NCBI RefSeq assembly: GCF_001078595.1 | Contig: NZ_LFTY01000002.1 | Span: 3,544,862 to 3,608,861 of the forward strand | Direction of reading: 5' to 3' | From: Candidatus Rhodobacter oscarellae | GTDB lineage: Bacteria > Pseudomonadota > Alphaproteobacteria > Rhodobacterales > Rhodobacteraceae | DNA: 64,000 nucleotides | Shown here: positions 25,449-33,448 of the stretch, piece after piece | Numbering within the stretch: the first letter of the stretch is position 1 | Layout of the letters: each line of letters begins with the position of its first letter | Notes under the pieces: generated by a model | What the model was told of the DNA's origin: nothing | Database searches by the model: none | What the model saw: the letters and a program-made list of their open reading frames with translations, nothing else | Position numbers and translations under genes: made by a program

Positions 25449-25608
25449 TGCGCGTCGCCGTCATCGGCGCCTTCCCCTCCGCCGACGCAATCTCGGTCGC
25501 AGCGATGAGCGTAACTTCGTCCAGCTCATGCACTAAGGCGGATAGACCATTTTTGTTGGCGTAGGTCTTTAGGTCCGCGAGAACGTCGAGAATCCAATCA
25601 TGTGCCAT
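25420..25608 (-). CDS. Small protein overlapping the luxR start
   Basis: A 62-residue protein, MAHDWILDVLADLKTYANKN at the N-terminus, predicted mostly helical up to about residue 45, with a basic-polar tail. The ATG at 25608 has AAGGAG 8 nt upstream; another ATG at 25614 is too close to that site. The gene ends 29 nt inside luxR, so translation of the two is probably coupled. I recall similar small genes in front of luxR in other Rhodobacterales but no assigned function. A LuxR modulator is possible, inferred only from the overlap. Confidence 0.65.
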   Translation of the reverse strand: MAHDWILDVLADLKTYANKNGLSALVHELDEVTLIAATEIASAEGKAPMTATRNARTSGYLY

Positions 25609-25763
25609 AGGCATCTCTCCTTGGGAAAGGTTAACGGAAGCTTAATAGCCGCCGCGGAGGAGCTTTTTTATCGCACAGGTCCCGGCGACAAAATATTCGC
25701 CAGAAATGGGGAGGAGAAGGTTAATAGAGGATTTCGAATTCTCAGTTAGGTAGAGTTTTACAT

Positions 25764-25799
25764 AAAAAAGCCCGCCAAGGGTTAACGCCTCGGCGGGCC
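25764..25799 (-). terminator. Intrinsic terminator of ccr
   Basis: CCCGCCAAGG (25771-25780) pairs with CCTCGGCGGG (25788-25797) with one mismatch and a 7-nt loop; on the minus strand the stem is followed by TTTTTT. It lies about 30 nt after the ccr stop codon. Confidence 0.8.
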
Positions 25800-25827
25800 G
25801 GCAAGATCTTGCCAGATGCGATGGTCG

Positions 25828-27120
25828 TTAGCCCTTGGGCCCGGCGTCCAGCGCATCCTCAAGCGTGCGCAGCCCGGTCTTGGGCGCCTGCACCAGCACC
25901 GCCATATTGCCCGGCTTGTGCTCGTTCTTGCGCATCTTGATATGCGCATCGGGGATCTCGGCCCAGGTGAAGACCTCGGACATGCAGGGGTCCAGCCGGC
26001 GCTCGACCATCAGCTGGTTGGCCGAGGCGGCCTGCTTGAGATGCGCGAAGTGGCTGCCCTGGATGCGCTTCTGGTGCATCCAGACGTAACGCGCGTCCAT
26101 GGTCAGGTTGTAGCCGGTGGTGCCGGCGCAGATCACGACCATGCCGCCCTTCTTCACCACAAAGCTCGACACCGGCATGGTGCTCTCGCCGGGATGCTCG
26201 AACACCATGTCCACGTTCACGCCCTTGCCGGTGATCTCCCAGATCGCCTTGCCGAACTTGCGCACCTCTTTGAACCAGGTGGCGTATTCCGGCGAGTTCA
26301 CCGTGGGCAGCTGCCCCCAGCAGTCGAAATCCTTGCGGTTCAGCACGCCCTTGGCGCCCAGGGACATCACAAAGTCGCGCTTGTCCTCGTCGCTGATCAC
26401 GCCGATGGCGTTCGCGCCCGCGGTGTTGGCCAGCTGGATCGCGTAGGAGCCCAGCCCGCCCGAGGCGCCCCAGACCAGCACGTTCTGGCCGGGCTTAAGC
26501 TCGTGCGGGTGGTGGCCGAACAGCATCCGATAGGCGGTGGCCAGCGTCAGCGTGTAACAGGCGCTCTCCTCCCAGGTCAGGTGCTTGGGTCGCGGCATAA
26601 GCTGCTGCGCCTGCACACAGGTGAACTGCGCAAAGGACCCGTCGGGGGTCTCGTAGCCCCAGATCCGCTGGCTGGGCGACAGCATGGGGTCGCCGCCGTT
26701 GCATTCCTCGTCGTCGCCGTCATCCTGGTTGCAGTGGATCACGACCTCGTCGCCGACCTTCCAGTTCTTCACTTTCGAGCCCACGGCCCAGACGATGCCC
26801 GAGGCGTCCGAGCCCGCGATGTGGTAGTCCGCGCCATGCACGTCGAAGGGCGAGATCGGGATGCCCAGGCCCGCCCAGACGCCGTTGTAGTTCACGCCCG
26901 CGGCCATCACGAGCACCAGCACCTCGTGGCTGTCGGGCAGGGGCGTCTCGACGACCTCCTGCAGCATCGCCTGATCGGGCTCGCCATGGCGCTCGCGGCG
27001 GATCGCCCAGGCGTACATGTTCTTGGGTACATAGCCCATCGGGGGCATCTCACCGACCTCATAGAGGTCCTTCTCGGGTGCGTCATAGGGCGCGATCGTG
27101 TCCGCCTGGTCCAGGGCCAT
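25828..27120 (-). CDS. ccr: Crotonyl-CoA carboxylase/reductase
   Basis: A 430-residue medium-chain reductase that reductively carboxylates crotonyl-CoA to ethylmalonyl-CoA with NADPH and CO2, the key step of the ethylmalonyl-CoA pathway for acetyl-CoA assimilation. Characteristic stretches: YDAPEKDLYEVGEMPPMGYVPKNM is the family N-terminus (residues 12-35), the acid loop CNQDDGDDEECNGGDPM (151-167), the NADPH site WGASGGLGSYA, and FEHPGEST. The ATG at 27120 is preceded by GGGAGAG. The pathway partner ecm lies 1.8 kb away on the opposite strand. Confidence 0.95.
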   Translation of the reverse strand: MALDQADTIAPYDAPEKDLYEVGEMPPMGYVPKNMYAWAIRRERHGEPDQAMLQEVVETPLPDSHEVLVLVMAAGVNYNGVWAGLGIPISPFDVHGADYHIAGSDASGIVWAVGSKVKNWKVGDEVVIHCNQDDGDDEECNGGDPMLSPSQRIWGYETPDGSFAQFTCVQAQQLMPRPKHLTWEESACYTLTLATAYRMLFGHHPHELKPGQNVLVWGASGGLGSYAIQLANTAGANAIGVISDEDKRDFVMSLGAKGVLNRKDFDCWGQLPTVNSPEYATWFKEVRKFGKAIWEITGKGVNVDMVFEHPGESTMPVSSFVVKKGGMVVICAGTTGYNLTMDARYVWMHQKRIQGSHFAHLKQAASANQLMVERRLDPCMSEVFTWAEIPDAHIKMRKNEHKPGNMAVLVQAPKTGLRTLEDALDAGPKG

Positions 27121-27236
27121 GGGTGTCTCTCCCGTTGCTGAATGTCTCGCCGCGCCGCAGAATCGGGGCGCGAATTGCGACATGACTAGTGATCGCTTGG
27201 TAACGATGCAACCCAAAAGGCCGCATAATTGTAATT

Positions 27237-28616
27237 TTATGTCTGCTGCGACTGCACGGTGTATGCTGCGTCCGCAAAGTGATGCGCCACGGAGCGGGCA
27301 TAATACTCCAACAGGGCGCGGCTCTCAGGGTTCACGGCCACGCCTTGCGGCCCCTCCGTGACGATCCGCCGGGTCAAGAGCGTGCCCATCGCCTCGTCCA
27401 CGGTGGTTGCGGCGTCGGCCATGGAGGGGTGCGGATGGGCGGCGATCAGCGGGGCCACGGCTAGGGACAGATCCCCCCGTGATACCGGCCCGGTCAACTG
27501 TTCAAGCGCGTAGCAAAGCGTCGAGACCGGCAGCGCCGGCACCACGTCCCGCACGCGCGCGCGCAGCGCCTCGCCCACGGCCTCCAGATCGCGCCCATGC
27601 TCGCGCTGGAACTCCGTCAATGACAGCGGCGCGCCGAACCCGACGCCTGCATGCCCGAACCGCACGGCGGTGCGGATGATGCGCCGGAACGTGTAGCGCA
27701 ACGCGAACCAGATCCCGACGATGACCGAGGCGCGGAACTTGCGCTCGCCGCGCCGCGCCGCCTCGGTCAGCACGCGGTCCTCGATCACCCGGTCGTAGTT
27801 CAGCGCCACCGGCACGAAGACCACGTCCTTGTCGGTTTTCGCGTCGAAATCGGACAGGATGTAGCTCAGAAAGCCCAGCTTTGACGGCCCCACGGTCCCG
27901 TCCAGGCTCAGCCCGCCCTCGGGAAAGACCGCCTGCGTGACGCCGCCCTTGGTGGCCAGCTGCACATAGCGCGCTAGGACGCGCCGATACAAAACGTTGC
28001 GCGACTTGCGGCGGATAAAGAAGGCGCCCATCGCGCGGATCACGCGGCTCAGCGGCCAGACTCTGGCCCATTCGCCCACCGCGTAGGACAGGGCCGAGCG
28101 ATCCGCCACCAGATAGGTCACCAGCATGTAATCCATGTTCGAACGGTGGTTCATCACAAAGACCACTGTCGCCTCGCTGTCGATGGCCCGCAGCGCGGCG
28201 TCGTCGCCGTCATCAAGATGCACGATGTAAAGCTTGCGGCTCAGCCAGCGCGCGAATTTGATCGCGAAGCCGAAATAGAGGCTGGCAGAGAAGCTGGGCA
28301 CGATCTCCCGCGCGTAGCGCCGCGCGCGTTCAAAGGCCACCGCCTCGGGCACGTCCTCTTCGCGCGCGTGATGCGAGATCGCTTCGGCGATTTTGGGATC
28401 ATAGATGAGCCGCTGGATCATGTCGTGGCGCTTGGCCAGTTTAAACGGCTGGATGGGCCGCTCCAGCCGCTCGTTGAGCCGCGAGACCACCCGCTCCATG
28501 CGCCGCCTCAGGAACCAGCGCACGGAGGGGAACAGGAAATGCGAGGCAAAGGTGACCGCCGCGAAGAGCACGATCAACACCAAGAGCCAGATGGGGAGTT
28601 CTACGGTCCGAAACAT
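27237..28616 (-). CDS. Membrane acyltransferase (PlsB/PlsC-like)
   Basis: A 459-residue glycerolipid-type acyltransferase. An N-terminal membrane helix (about 8-28) precedes the acyltransferase domain with motif NHRSNMDY (HxxxxD) and motif FPEGG (about 110 residues further on). The C-terminal part is helical and resembles the PlsB tail. It probably acylates glycerol-3-phosphate or lysophosphatidate at the inner membrane. The start is uncertain: ATG at 28616 fits the family N-terminus MFRTVELPIWL; ATG at 28640 is an alternative. It lies between ccr and ecm, with a divergent promoter region towards ecm. Confidence 0.75.
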   Translation of the reverse strand: MFRTVELPIWLLVLIVLFAAVTFASHFLFPSVRWFLRRRMERVVSRLNERLERPIQPFKLAKRHDMIQRLIYDPKIAEAISHHAREEDVPEAVAFERARRYAREIVPSFSASLYFGFAIKFARWLSRKLYIVHLDDGDDAALRAIDSEATVVFVMNHRSNMDYMLVTYLVADRSALSYAVGEWARVWPLSRVIRAMGAFFIRRKSRNVLYRRVLARYVQLATKGGVTQAVFPEGGLSLDGTVGPSKLGFLSYILSDFDAKTDKDVVFVPVALNYDRVIEDRVLTEAARRGERKFRASVIVGIWFALRYTFRRIIRTAVRFGHAGVGFGAPLSLTEFQREHGRDLEAVGEALRARVRDVVPALPVSTLCYALEQLTGPVSRGDLSLAVAPLIAAHPHPSMADAATTVDEAMGTLLTRRIVTEGPQGVAVNPESRALLEYYARSVAHHFADAAYTVQSQQT

Positions 28617-28851
28617 CCCGGCACACTGCCAGGAATTCATAGGTCGGTAAACAAGGTCAGGCGCCCTGCTTCTTCTTGGCCAAAAATACGGAATCGCCAC
28701 CATGCGCCCAGAATTGGCGTCAGAATTCGCGCGTCGCTTGGCGTCTTGCATAGGAAAGAGCCTGCGGAAGCAGACATGTTGGTGCCCTGCCACTTCGCTA
28801 CTTGAGGGCCGAGTTGATCAAATCGCGCTCAGGTTTCTGCGCTGCGGCATA

Positions 28852-28881
28852 TTGACATCGCCACAATCTGTCGAATACCTA
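28852..28881 (+). promoter_or_regulatory. Candidate ecm promoter
   Basis: A perfect -35 hexamer TTGACA (28852-28857) lies 70 nt before the ecm start codon; the -10 at 28876 (TACCTA) is poor. The divergent region 28641-28926 otherwise shows nothing recognisable. Confidence 0.35.
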
Positions 28882-28926
28882 CGCGGACGCGAAATAAAGT
28901 TACCGGACCGAGTCGGAGGCCCCCGT

Positions 28927-30891
28927 ATGTCGCAAGCGCAGAAAACCCGTCCTTGGCTGTTCCGCACCTATGCGGGCCACTCGACGGCCACGGCCTCCAA
29001 CGCGCTCTACCGCGGCAACCTGGCCAAGGGGCAGACGGGCCTCTCCGTGGCCTTCGACCTGCCGACGCAGACGGGCTATGATTCAGATCACGAGCTTTCC
29101 AAGGGCGAGGTCGGCAAGGTCGGCGTGCCGGTCTGCCATCTGGGCGACATGCGCGCGCTGTTTGACCAGATCCCGCTGGAGCAGATGAACACCTCGATGA
29201 CGATCAACGCCACGGCGCCGTGGCTGCTTGCGCTCTATATCGCGGCGGCCGAGGAGCAGGGCGCGGATATCTCCAAGCTGCAGGGCACGGTCCAGAACGA
29301 CATCATCAAGGAATACCTCTCGCGGGGGACCTATATCTGCCCGCCGCGGCCCAGCCTGCGGATGATCACCGACGTGGCGGCCTATACGCGCCAGCATCTG
29401 CCCAAGTGGAACCCGATGAACGTCTGCTCCTACCACCTGCAAGAGGCGGGCGCGACGCCGGAGCAAGAGCTCGCCTTCGCCCTGGCCACAGCCGTGGCGG
29501 TGCTGGACGATCTCAAGGGCAAGGTCCCGCCCGAGCACTTCCCCGCCATGGTCGGGCGCATCAGCTTCTTTGTGAACGCGGGCATCCGCTTCGTGACCGA
29601 GATGTGCAAGATGCGCGCCTTTGTCGAGCTCTGGGACGAGATCACCGCGGAACGCTACGGCGTCGAGGACGCCAAGTTCCGTCGCTTCCGCTACGGCGTG
29701 CAGGTGAACTCGCTGGGCCTGACAGAGCAGCAGCCCGAGAACAACGTCTACCGCATCCTGCTCGAGATGCTGGCGGTGACGCTCAGCAAGAACGCCCGCG
29801 CCCGCGCGGTGCAGCTTCCGGCTTGGAACGAGGCGCTGGGCCTGCCCCGCCCATGGGACCAGCAATGGTCGCTGCGCATGCAGCAGATCCTGGCCTTCGA
29901 GACCGACCTTCTGGAATACGAGGACCTCTTCGACGGCAACCCGGCGGTGACGCGTAAGGTCGACGCCCTCAAGGAGGGCGCGCGCGCCGAGTTGGCGCAG
30001 ATCGACGGCATGGGCGGCGCGGTCGAGAGCATCGAATACATGAAGCGCCAGCTGGTCGAGGCCAATGCCGAGCGCATCAGCCGCATCGAGACCTCCGAGA
30101 CCACTGTGATTGGCGTCAATAAGTTCACCACCGGCGAGCCCTCGCCGCTGACCTCCGGGCCGGATGCGATCATGGTCGCCGATCCTGAGGCCGAGGCCGA
30201 TCAGATCGCGCGCCTCGCCGCATGGCGCCAGGATCGCGACGGCGCAGCCGTCGCCGCGGCCCTAGAGAAGCTACGCGAGGCGGCCCGCAGCGGTACCAAC
30301 ATCATGGAGCCATCGATTGCCGCCGCCAAGGCCGGCGCCACCACGGGCGAATGGGGCGACGTTGTGCGCGCCGCCTTTGGGCAGTACCGCGCGCCCACCG
30401 GCGTGTCGCGCTCGCCGTCGAACCGCACCGAGGGGCTGGACGAGATCCGCGAGGCCGTCAACGCGGTCTCCGACCGCCTCGGCGAGCGCCTGAAGTTCCT
30501 GGTGGGCAAGCCGGGGCTCGACGGGCATTCCAACGGCGCCGAGCAGATCGCCGCGCGGGCACGCGACTGCGGCATGGAAATCGCCTATGAAGGCATCCGC
30601 CTGACCCCCGCCGAGATCGTCGCGGCCTGCCGCGCGGAGGCCCCGCATGTGCTGGGACTCTCGATCCTGTCTGGCAGCCACGTGCCGCTTCTGGAAGACC
30701 TCATGGCGCGGCTAAAGACCGAAGGGCTGGACATCCCCGTGGTCGCGGGCGGGATCATCCCGGACGACGACGCGGCGCGGCTCCGGGCGCTGGGCGTGGC
30801 CAAGGTTTACACGCCCAAGGATTTCGAGCTGAACCGGATCATGTTCGACATCGTGGCGCTGGCCGACCCACAGGCGGTGGCGGCGCAGTAG
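28927..30891 (+). CDS. ecm: Ethylmalonyl-CoA mutase
   Basis: A 654-residue coenzyme-B12-dependent acyl-CoA mutase converting (2R)-ethylmalonyl-CoA to methylsuccinyl-CoA in the ethylmalonyl-CoA pathway. The TIM-barrel domain includes YAGHSTATASNALYR and FDLPTQTGYDSDH; the C-terminal B12 domain has the base-off motif DGHSNG (about residues 531-536), where methylmalonyl-CoA mutase has DGHDRG, and SILSGSH. The ATG at 28927 has GGAGG upstream; in-frame codons further 5' are not conserved. Together with ccr it identifies the acetate assimilation route. Confidence 0.93.
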   Translation: MSQAQKTRPWLFRTYAGHSTATASNALYRGNLAKGQTGLSVAFDLPTQTGYDSDHELSKGEVGKVGVPVCHLGDMRALFDQIPLEQMNTSMTINATAPWLLALYIAAAEEQGADISKLQGTVQNDIIKEYLSRGTYICPPRPSLRMITDVAAYTRQHLPKWNPMNVCSYHLQEAGATPEQELAFALATAVAVLDDLKGKVPPEHFPAMVGRISFFVNAGIRFVTEMCKMRAFVELWDEITAERYGVEDAKFRRFRYGVQVNSLGLTEQQPENNVYRILLEMLAVTLSKNARARAVQLPAWNEALGLPRPWDQQWSLRMQQILAFETDLLEYEDLFDGNPAVTRKVDALKEGARAELAQIDGMGGAVESIEYMKRQLVEANAERISRIETSETTVIGVNKFTTGEPSPLTSGPDAIMVADPEAEADQIARLAAWRQDRDGAAVAAALEKLREAARSGTNIMEPSIAAAKAGATTGEWGDVVRAAFGQYRAPTGVSRSPSNRTEGLDEIREAVNAVSDRLGERLKFLVGKPGLDGHSNGAEQIAARARDCGMEIAYEGIRLTPAEIVAACRAEAPHVLGLSILSGSHVPLLEDLMARLKTEGLDIPVVAGGIIPDDDAARLRALGVAKVYTPKDFELNRIMFDIVALADPQAVAAQ

Positions 30892-30919
30892 CGGATCCAC
30901 TCATGGCCTTCGGTGGACA

Positions 30920-31082
30920 TTGGCGCGTCACAATTTTCTTGCAAGAAAATTGCGAAACTCTTGAAAGAGTTTCTAATGAGCGACCCGATTTGGTCCTCCA
31001 GCCACAGCCTCTCACCGGCACGCGTGCCCAACTTTCCTTGCAAGGAAAGTGCAAATCTCTTGCAAGAGATTTGGCGCGCCCA
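30920..31082 (+). repeat. Four-palindrome repeat, copy A
   Basis: A repeat of about 163 bp between ecm and deoD. It is bounded by TTGGCGCG (30920) and TTGGCGCGCC (31071-31080). Palindromes: 30931-30952 (half CAATTTTCTTG), 30954-30973 (GAAACTCTTG, one mismatch), 31031-31050 (ACTTTCCTTG) and 31053-31072 (AAATCTCTTG). Three of the four have TTGCAA at the centre. The DNA is AT-rich against the genome background. Related copies lie at 50592 and 63343. Confidence 0.85.
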
Positions 31083-31140
31083 ACGCCAATGGTTTCCCTA
31101 TGCTACAAAGCCCAGACCTGCCTGTCCCGGGGCGATAGAC

Positions 31141-31184
31141 ACCGACGCAATGCCGACGCTATACCGACGTGATACCGACACCCA
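31141..31184 (+). repeat. Four 11-bp direct repeats upstream of deoD
   Basis: The unit ACCGACGNNNN is repeated four times without gaps (31141, 31152, 31163, 31174), the second with G for A and the fourth with CA for CG. It ends 15 nt before the deoD start codon. Helical-turn spacing suggests an operator or a tandem duplication; no regulator is assigned. Confidence 0.6.
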
Positions 31185-31199
31185 AATCTGCGAGGCGAG

Positions 31200-31904
31200 A
31201 TGACCATTCACATCGGGGCGCAGCCCGGCGAAATCGCCGAGACCGTGTTGATGCCGGGCGATCCCTACCGCGCAAAATGGGCGGCGGAGACGTTCCTGGA
31301 GGACGCCGTTTTGGTCAACGAGGTCAGGGGCATGCTGGGCTTTACCGGCACCTGGCGCGGCAACCGCGTGACGATCCAGGGATCGGGCATGGGGATGCCC
31401 TCGCTGTCGATCTACGCCAACGAACTGATCCGCGACTACGGTGCTAAGACCCTGATCCGAATAGGGTCTACGGGCGCGATGCAAGAGCATGTCAAGCTGC
31501 GCGACGTGGTGATCGCCATGACGTCCTCGACCGTGGCGACGCCCTCCAGCACGATCTTTCGCGAGTTCAACTACGCCCCCTGCGCCGATTTCGGCTTGCT
31601 GCGCGCGGCGGTTGAGGCGGCAGCGAAGAGGGGCGTGGTGACCCATGTCGGCGGGATTTACTCATCGGATACGTTCTATGACGAGCGCCCCGATTTGAAC
31701 GCCGAGATGACCCGCCACGGTATTCTCTGCGTCGAGATGGAGGCCGCCGAGCTTTACACCCTGGCCGCGCGTTTCGGCGTGCGGGCGCTGGCTGTGCTGA
31801 CCGTGTCTGACCACCTGATTACAAAGGAAGAATTGCCGTCCGATCAGCGCGAGCGCAGCTTTGGAGACATGGTCGAAATCGCTTTGGAGGCGGCCTTTTC
31901 TTAG
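31200..31904 (+). CDS. deoD: Purine-nucleoside phosphorylase DeoD
   Basis: A 234-residue bacterial hexameric-type nucleoside phosphorylase, the usual length. It cleaves purine (deoxy)ribonucleosides with phosphate. Conserved parts: the N-terminal [19 protein letters not shown] phosphate loop, [18 protein letters not shown], the substrate motif [10 protein letters not shown] and catalytic Asp in TVSDHL. The ATG at 31200 has GAGGCGAG just upstream. It stands alone between repeat copy A with the 11-bp iterons and a twin hairpin. Confidence 0.92.
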   Translation: MTIHIGAQPGEIAETVLMPGDPYRAKWAAETFLEDAVLVNEVRGMLGFTGTWRGNRVTIQGSGMGMPSLSIYANELIRDYGAKTLIRIGSTGAMQEHVKLRDVVIAMTSSTVATPSSTIFREFNYAPCADFGLLRAAVEAAAKRGVVTHVGGIYSSDTFYDERPDLNAEMTRHGILCVEMEAAELYTLAARFGVRALAVLTVSDHLITKEELPSDQRERSFGDMVEIALEAAFS

Positions 31905-31938
31905 AAAGAAAAGGGCTCGAATTTCTCCAAGAAATTCG
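31894..31938. terminator. Twin hairpins after deoD
   Basis: Two adjacent 9-bp hairpins: CCTTTTCTT/AAGAAAAGG (31894-31914, the first overlapping the deoD stop codon) and CGAATTTCT/AGAAATTCG (31918-31938). They lie between convergent genes (DUF1989 stop at 31945) and could end or protect both transcripts. Their style recalls the palindromes of the 160-bp repeat, but the core sequences differ. Confidence 0.5.
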
Positions 31939-31944
31939 GCCCCC

Positions 31945-32790
31945 TCACAAGCCGTGGTTGCGCGAATACCCGTTCCGCGGCGGTGAAGACCAGCCGGTCA
32001 GGGCCCCGTCCGCAGGCGCGAAGACCTCAATCAACAGCGGGTGGCATTGCGCGGCGTCACTGGAATGCCCGGTCGAGCAGTCCCCGCCAGGGCAGGCGCT
32101 GAGCGCGCCGAGAAGGTCGATCTCCGCAAATAACTCAATGTAGTCGCCCGGGCGCACCGGCGAGGCTTTCATGAAATACTGCCCCGTGTCCCGCGTGAAG
32201 CCGGTGCACATGAACACGTTCAGCACGTCATGCACCGCAAGCTCCGCCGACAACGGGTCGGCGCCGGTCTCGGCCACCAAGGCGCGGGTCAGGTTCGAGT
32301 GGCAGCAGTGGTGATACTCGCCGCCGCCCGACAGCGCGTGATGCGTGTAGGGATCGCAGCGGGTGCCGATCACGTCATGGACCGAACCGCCATATTCGTC
32401 GATCCCGTACCAGCTTAGCGTGTCCTCGGTCACCGTGGCCATGGGGCGCAGATGCGGGATCGTCGACCAGAGCCGGTCACCCGTGGTCACATGCGTCCCA
32501 TGCAGCGCGCGTGTCTTGCCCGAAAAGAACCGCTCGTTCAGGTCATCCGCGGCCCAGAGGTTCAGGTCTCCGACCTGCGATCCCTCGACGCTGCTGATGC
32601 GAAAGAACTGCCCCGCGGCTACGCGAAAGCAGGCCGCCTCGCGCGGTTCGGCCCGGTGCTCGGCGATCCTTGATGCCCCCGCCCGCGCGGCGCGGTAAAG
32701 CTCCATCGGCGGCGGGTCCAGCGTGTCCGGCGGATAGACCACAACCGGTTCTATCGCGCGTCTGGCCTCGGCATCGTTCGGCTGGTTCAT
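31945..32790 (-). CDS. DUF1989 / urea carboxylase-associated family protein
   Basis: A 281-residue DUF1989 protein. The pattern GQFFRISSVEGSQVGDLNLW, the His/Cys-rich HHALSGGGEYHHCCHSNL and the C-terminal LSACPGGDCS are typical of the family, usually found beside urea carboxylase or nitrogen-metabolism genes; the biochemical role is unknown, a metal site is likely from the conserved Cys/His. The ATG at 32790 lies 20 nt after the stop of the carboxymuconolactone-decarboxylase gene, so both form an operon. Confidence 0.78.
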   Translation of the reverse strand: MNQPNDAEARRAIEPVVVYPPDTLDPPPMELYRAARAGASRIAEHRAEPREAACFRVAAGQFFRISSVEGSQVGDLNLWAADDLNERFFSGKTRALHGTHVTTGDRLWSTIPHLRPMATVTEDTLSWYGIDEYGGSVHDVIGTRCDPYTHHALSGGGEYHHCCHSNLTRALVAETGADPLSAELAVHDVLNVFMCTGFTRDTGQYFMKASPVRPGDYIELFAEIDLLGALSACPGGDCSTGHSSDAAQCHPLLIEVFAPADGALTGWSSPPRNGYSRNHGL

Positions 32791-32810
32791 AGTAGTGGGC
32801 CCTATCCGGT

Positions 32811-33350
32811 TTAGACGTAGTGGTGGTTGCGGGGGGCACCCCGCATCGCGTTGACGCTGTGGCTTTGCGGGTCGCTGCGTGGGTCGAACGCAACACCCGC
32901 GCCCTCGATGATCCGGTTCATCATATTGAAAAGGCCAGAGATTTCCAGCGCTTCTACTAGGGCTGCCTCACTGACGCCCGCCGTAAGCACGCGGTCCATA
33001 TCCGCCTGTGTCAGCCGATGCGGAAGCGCATTGAGCGCTTGAAGATAACGCAGAACCTCTCGCAGTGGCGGCGAGATCTCGGCGGCGTCGAGATCCTCCA
33101 GCGATTGCTCGATCAGCCCCGGCGCGATCCCGAAGGCCTCGGCAAAAATCACATGCGACCCGGTACAGAAGGCGCAGGCGTTCAGCGCCGAGGCATAGGC
33201 CGCGATGAATTCGCGCTCGGCGATGTCCCTGGCGCCCTCGCCGCGCATGATCTCTTCGACAAGCGCGATGATGGGCGCGGCGTTGCCGGGAAACCGCGCG
33301 AATAGATCGCTGAGCGCGGCGTTCTCATTCAGGCTAGGCAGGCGCGGCAT
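32811..33350 (-). CDS. Carboxymuconolactone decarboxylase / AhpD-like peroxidase-related protein
   Basis: A 179-residue all-helical AhpD-type protein with the redox motif CAFCTGSH (CxxCxxxH), preceded by the conserved Glu in EFIAAYASALN. Such proteins reduce peroxides or act as alkylhydroperoxidase partners. The ATG at 33350 gives MPRLPSLNENAALSDLF; in-frame upstream codons are not conserved. It is co-directional with and 20 bp ahead of the DUF1989 gene. Confidence 0.8.
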   Translation of the reverse strand: MPRLPSLNENAALSDLFARFPGNAAPIIALVEEIMRGEGARDIAEREFIAAYASALNACAFCTGSHVIFAEAFGIAPGLIEQSLEDLDAAEISPPLREVLRYLQALNALPHRLTQADMDRVLTAGVSEAALVEALEISGLFNMMNRIIEGAGVAFDPRSDPQSHSVNAMRGAPRNHHYV

Positions 33351-33448
33351 TGCAACACTCCGTTCAGCTGTGGCCGCCACTTTAGCGCGTGTTCCCGGCG
33401 AGGCAATTGGCGAGCTGGCCGCGCGACACATGCCGCGCTGCCGCCGTC

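Noticed and set aside
27121-27236. A TTGCAT-based regulator site upstream of ccr
   Set aside because: Only one half-site is visible, without a second element or spacing to support it.
30903-31203. Open frames across the repeat copies giving similar peptides (FLQENCETL, LQGKCKSLARDL)
   Set aside because: The peptides arise because the palindromes repeat in all three copies and in several frames on both strands; conservation follows DNA symmetry rather than codons.
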